Below are positions 6,546 to 8,526 of a stretch of DNA of 8,526 nt, in pieces. The translations under genes were made by a program, and so were the position numbers. The DNA comes from Caryophanales bacterium UBA3260 (GTDB taxonomy: Bacteria > Bacillota_I > Bacilli_A > RF39 > UBA660): assembly GCA_002362595.1 (NCBI GenBank), contig DEUO01000015.1, positions 21,191-29,716 of the forward strand, given 5' to 3'. A model generated the notes under the pieces. That model saw only the letters and a list, made by a program, of their open reading frames with translations, had not been told where the DNA came from and searched no databases. Within the stretch, counting starts at the first letter, position 1; each line of letters opens with the position of its first letter.

Positions 6546-7561
6546 GATTTCACCTCTTTGCTTCTTAGTTGACCGCAAGCTGCATCAATATTACTGCCGA
6601 ATTCGCGACGAATTGTAACATTAATTCCTTGCTTTTTTAAGTAGTCATAAAATTTCATTATTTTGTTTTTACTTGTACGTTTGAATTCTAGATGATTTGT
6701 TTCATTGTATGGTATTAAATTAACATATACGTTTAGATTTTTTATTAGTGAAGAAAGTTCTTTTGCTTCTTTTTCACTATCATTTATATTATCTAGCATT
6801 ACATATTCAATTGTAACACGACGATTTGTTTTTTCAATATATTCCTTTATAGTATCTATTAAGGTATTTAAATTATACGCTTTATTTATAGGCATTATCT
6901 TACTTCTTAATTCATTATTAGGTGCATGTAGCGATATAGCTAAATTGATTTGTAAATCAAGATTAGATAATTCTTTTATTTTAGGAACTAAGCCACAGGT
7001 TGATAATGTAATATGACGTGCTCCGATAGCTAGTCCTTTTGGATCATTTATTATACGAATAAATTTCATAACGTTATCATAATTATCAAGTGGCTCACCA
7101 ATTCCCATTATTACGATACTAGATACTCTTTTACCAATATCTTGTTCTATAAGCAAGATTTGTTCAACCATTTCATAACTATTTAGTTCTCTTACTTTTT
7201 TTAAGCGACCAGATTCACAAAAAGCACAGCCCATGTTACATCCTACTTCGCTACTTACACATACTGATAAGCCATAATCATGTTTCATCAGAACTGCTTC
7301 AACATAGTTATTATCAAATAATTTAAAGAGATATTTCGATGTTTCTTGGTCTTGTTGTTTTTTTTCTATATGAATCATACGTGTAGAAAAATCTCGTTCT
7401 AATTGTTCTTGCAATTCTTTTTTGATATTAGTCATTTCAAAAAAAGATTTTACTTTATGAATATATAGCCACTCAAAAACTTGCAAAGCTTTAAACTTAT
7501 GCATATTGTTATTAATAAAATATTGTTCTAAGTCGTATCTTGTCATACCATATATATTCAT
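6542..7561 (-). CDS. rlmN: Dual-specificity 23S rRNA/tRNA adenine-C2 methyltransferase RlmN
   Basis: This 339-residue radical-SAM enzyme makes m2A2503 in 23S rRNA and m2A37 in some tRNAs. The SAM/4Fe-4S motif is GCNMGCAFC with Cys108, Cys112 and Cys115. The mechanistic cysteines are Cys101, seven residues before the cluster as in E. coli, and Cys329 in AACGQL near the C-terminus. GIGEPL (153-158) and STCG (187-190) are further family motifs. The residue after the third cluster cysteine is Glu (CESG) where Ala is usual. A Cfr-type C8 methylase is less likely given the gene neighbourhood and housekeeping context. I placed the start at 7561, behind AGGTG. An ATG six codons upstream (7579) lies within about 2 nt of the -10 box and would not be on the transcript. 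It leads the five-gene operon. Confidence 0.95.
   Translation of the reverse strand: MNIYGMTRYDLEQYFINNNMHKFKALQVFEWLYIHKVKSFFEMTNIKKELQEQLERDFSTRMIHIEKKQQDQETSKYLFKLFDNNYVEAVLMKHDYGLSVCVSSEVGCNMGCAFCESGRLKKVRELNSYEMVEQILLIEQDIGKRVSSIVIMGIGEPLDNYDNVMKFIRIINDPKGLAIGARHITLSTCGLVPKIKELSNLDLQINLAISLHAPNNELRSKIMPINKAYNLNTLIDTIKEYIEKTNRRVTIEYVMLDNINDSEKEAKELSSLIKNLNVYVNLIPYNETNHLEFKRTSKNKIMKFYDYLKKQGINVTIRREFGSNIDAACGQLRSKEVKS
6546..6557 (-). promoter_or_regulatory. Ribosome binding site that fixes the prpC start
   Basis: AGAGGTG lies 5 nt before ATG 6545, inside the last codons of rlmN. This is a strong Shine-Dalgarno match and favours 6545 over the upstream TTG at 6578. Confidence 0.8.
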
Positions 7562-7569
7562 ATTAATTA

Positions 7570-7589
7570 CACCTATCATAATTATACCA
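7570..7589 (-). promoter_or_regulatory. Promoter and ribosome binding site of rlmN-prpC-prkC-rsgA-rpe
   Basis: TGGTATAAT (7589-7581) is a perfect extended -10. No good -35 is visible; that region overlaps the T-tract of the preceding terminator. The predicted transcription start is near 7574, on the first base of the Shine-Dalgarno AGGTG (7574-7570). This gives a leader of about 13 nt to ATG 7561 and rules out the ATG at 7579. Confidence 0.72.
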
Positions 7590-7602
7590 TATTTTTCTTA
7601 AA

Positions 7603-7632
7603 CAAAAAGATATAAAATACTATTTTATATCT
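7603..7632 (-). terminator. Intrinsic terminator after the membrane-protein gene
   Basis: A perfect 25-bp inverted repeat (7608-7632, centre 7620) reads AGATATAAAATA-G-TATTTTATATCT on the minus strand and is followed by TTTT (7607-7604). The stem is almost all A-T. The stop codon of the membrane-protein gene (7627-7625) is in the 5' arm. It separates that gene from the rlmN operon. Confidence 0.78.
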
Positions 7633-8374
7633 GATTTTCAAAAACAATTTTATTTTTTTGATGAATTATGTCAATTGAAGAGAAAGAGTTAATGACAATA
7701 AAGATAGTCATAACTATTACAATTACATACTTGAATATTTCTATTGTATCTATATTAACATTACCTGTTATTATTCCACTAGATTTCCATGATGTAAAAT
7801 CATTATAAATACTGTTTACAACACTAAACATTATAAACATTTCACATATATATAATAATATATTTTGGACTATAATAAAGAAATCATAGAAATACATTTT
7901 AAACTTTGATAAATAGTAATCATTAAAACGAGATTTTACGATATTATTAATAATGATCATAGAAATAATACTAAGAAAAGAAATAATAATAAAAAGAATA
8001 ATAAAGCTTCTTCTTAATGATGAGTTAAATTCATCAGCAGTATAAGATGAACGATAAGGAAATATTTCGATAGGAGTAAAAGATGTTAAAGCAAGATATC
8101 CAAGCCCTATGATAAGAAAGATTAAAAAGAAAGATGGAATAATAGTGGTAAGACAAAAAGCTAAAAGACTACCCTCTTTTTGAAATCTAGTATTAGATGA
8201 AGAAGCTAAGTTATTTGCTATGCGATTTTCATCACTAGTTGCAAAAGTATAAGTTTCTGTTCCTACATTATTTAAATTAGATAGAGAATCATTTTTATAA
8301 ACGCTATCAGAATATGTAGGATTTTGGACTGGCATTTGATTTAGTTTATTTTTTTCTAGTTCTATTAAACCCAT
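7625..8374 (-). CDS. Uncharacterised four-helix membrane protein
   Basis: I do not recognise this 249-residue protein. Residues 1-66 are hydrophilic, rich in Asn and Ser, with no signal peptide and no clear domain. Four hydrophobic helices follow at about 69-96, 122-146, 163-187 and 213-234, ending in a short basic/acidic tail (HQKNKIVFENQI). Lys/Arg flanks (Arg121-Arg122, Lys147-Arg149, Lys157-Lys159) and the soluble N-terminus suggest that both termini are cytoplasmic. Pro80 sits in helix 1. The start is supported by AGGAGTG 7 nt before the ATG. It follows a sigma-factor gene by 38 nt and has its own candidate extended -10 promoter and its own terminator, so it may be a separate unit or the last gene of the sigma operon. 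It is not SpoIIGA: there is no Asp-protease motif (D-T/S-G) and no matching topology. It is a real gene by its signals, but its function is unknown. Confidence 0.85.
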   Translation of the reverse strand: MGLIELEKNKLNQMPVQNPTYSDSVYKNDSLSNLNNVGTETYTFATSDENRIANNLASSSNTRFQKEGSLLAFCLTTIIPSFFLIFLIIGLGYLALTSFTPIEIFPYRSSYTADEFNSSLRRSFIILFIIISFLSIISMIIINNIVKSRFNDYYLSKFKMYFYDFFIIVQNILLYICEMFIMFSVVNSIYNDFTSWKSSGIITGNVNIDTIEIFKYVIVIVMTIFIVINSFSSIDIIHQKNKIVFENQI

Positions 8375-8381
8375 ATAAATA

Positions 8382-8428
8382 CACTCCTATTATATAAAAA
8401 GTATATCATATTTTAATCTAAATGTAAT
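8382..8428 (-). promoter_or_regulatory. Candidate promoter and RBS of the membrane-protein gene
   Basis: TGATATACT (8408-8400) is an extended -10 with one mismatch to TATAAT. ATTACA (8428-8423) is a 4/6 match to the -35 box at 17-bp spacing, inside the sigma coding end. The predicted start near 8393 gives a leader of about 19 nt containing AGGAGTG (8388-8382). Read-through from the sigma gene is an alternative, since no terminator separates the two. Confidence 0.5.
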
Positions 8429-8526
8429 CGTAATTTTTTTATAACTTTCTTTTCTATACGGGATATGTATGATTGACTAATACCAAGAATAGATGCTACT
8501 TCTTTTTGGGTATATTCTTCAGTATT
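8413..8526 (-). CDS. Sigma-70 family factor, region 4.2 (partial, SigE/SigK-like sporulation sigma)
   Basis: Only the last 37 residues and a TAA stop (8415-8413) are in the window; the 5' part lies beyond the right edge. They form the -35-recognising helix-turn-helix of sigma region 4.2, [20 protein letters not shown] followed by KKVIKKL and a short tail. The recognition-helix sequence [13 protein letters not shown] is the form seen in mother-cell sporulation sigmas SigE and SigK. SigF and SigG typically have GISQ(V/A)QVSRLEK, and SigB has GISQMHVSRLQ. Assignment within the sporulation group rests on about 20 residues and is tentative; another alternative sigma of the same branch is possible. 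It ends 38 nt before the membrane-protein gene with no terminator between. Confidence 0.85.
   Translation of the reverse strand, partial: NTEEYTQKEVASILGISQSYISRIEKKVIKKLRLHLD

Noticed and set aside
6705..7016. Plus-strand open frame of 103 codons opposite rlmN
   Set aside because: It looks membrane-like, but only because it is the complement of Lys/Glu/Asn codons. It overlaps conserved RlmN sequence throughout.
6542..7561. RlmN homologue as a Cfr-type antibiotic-resistance methylase
   Set aside because: It sits at the head of the conserved prpC-prkC-rsgA-rpe cluster with no mobile-element context, which is the housekeeping rlmN position.
7625..8374. Membrane protein as SpoIIGA (pro-SigE protease)
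   Set aside because: SpoIIGA is encoded upstream of sigE, has an N-terminal membrane domain and a C-terminal aspartic protease domain. This protein is downstream, has its soluble part at the N-terminus and lacks a D-(S/T)-G motif.
1..8526. Mycoplasma-type genetic code (UGA = Trp)
   Set aside because: TGA ends dnaD, rsgA and rlmN at ATGA overlaps, and Trp positions in conserved motifs (for example DnaD IIYEW) use TGG.

Overview
This is an A+T-rich, gene-dense window from a low-G+C Firmicutes-type (Bacilli / Erysipelotrichia / gut-Mollicutes-relative) chromosome. The lineage call is an inference from gene order and content. TGA is used as a real stop codon at three gene junctions (dnaD/nth, rsgA/rpe, rlmN/prpC) and tryptophan is read from TGG, so the code is standard and this is not a code-4 Mycoplasma or Spiroplasma. 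A PASTA kinase, DnaD and a SigE/SigK-type sigma factor all point to a walled Bacilli-like cell that forms spores or descends from spore formers.

Layout, left to right. Positions 1-79 hold the last 25 codons of a plus-strand gene with a Lys/Asp/Asn-rich tail, possibly the end of a class A penicillin-binding protein. A 32-bp perfect palindrome (82-113) is a shared bidirectional terminator. All other genes are on the minus strand and are best read from right to left. First comes the 3' end of a sporulation-type sigma factor (8413-8526). An unrecognised four-helix membrane protein follows (7625-8374). Next is a five-gene operon, rlmN-prpC-prkC-rsgA-rpe (7561 to 2580). Last is a three-gene operon, cca-dnaD-nth (2478 to 106).

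How the genes fit together. The five-gene operon is the conserved Firmicutes cluster joining ribosome and tRNA modification (RlmN), a Ser/Thr phosphatase-kinase pair (PrpC/PrkC) that senses the cell wall, a ribosome-assembly GTPase (RsgA) and ribulose-phosphate epimerase (Rpe). In Bacillus, RsgA (YloQ) is a known PrkC substrate. The second operon joins tRNA 3'-end maturation (Cca), primosome assembly (DnaD) and base excision repair (Nth). This looks like a condensed version of the Bacillus cca...dnaD-nth region, which also converges on ponA.

Regulatory architecture is very compact. All six internal junctions in the two operons are overlaps of 1 to 8 nt. The three presumed promoters are extended -10 elements with predicted leaders of only 13-19 nt. 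All three minus-strand terminators have the upstream gene's stop codon inside the hairpin stem. No mobile element, CRISPR array, tRNA or rRNA was seen. Only one gene, the membrane protein at 7625-8374, has no recognisable function.
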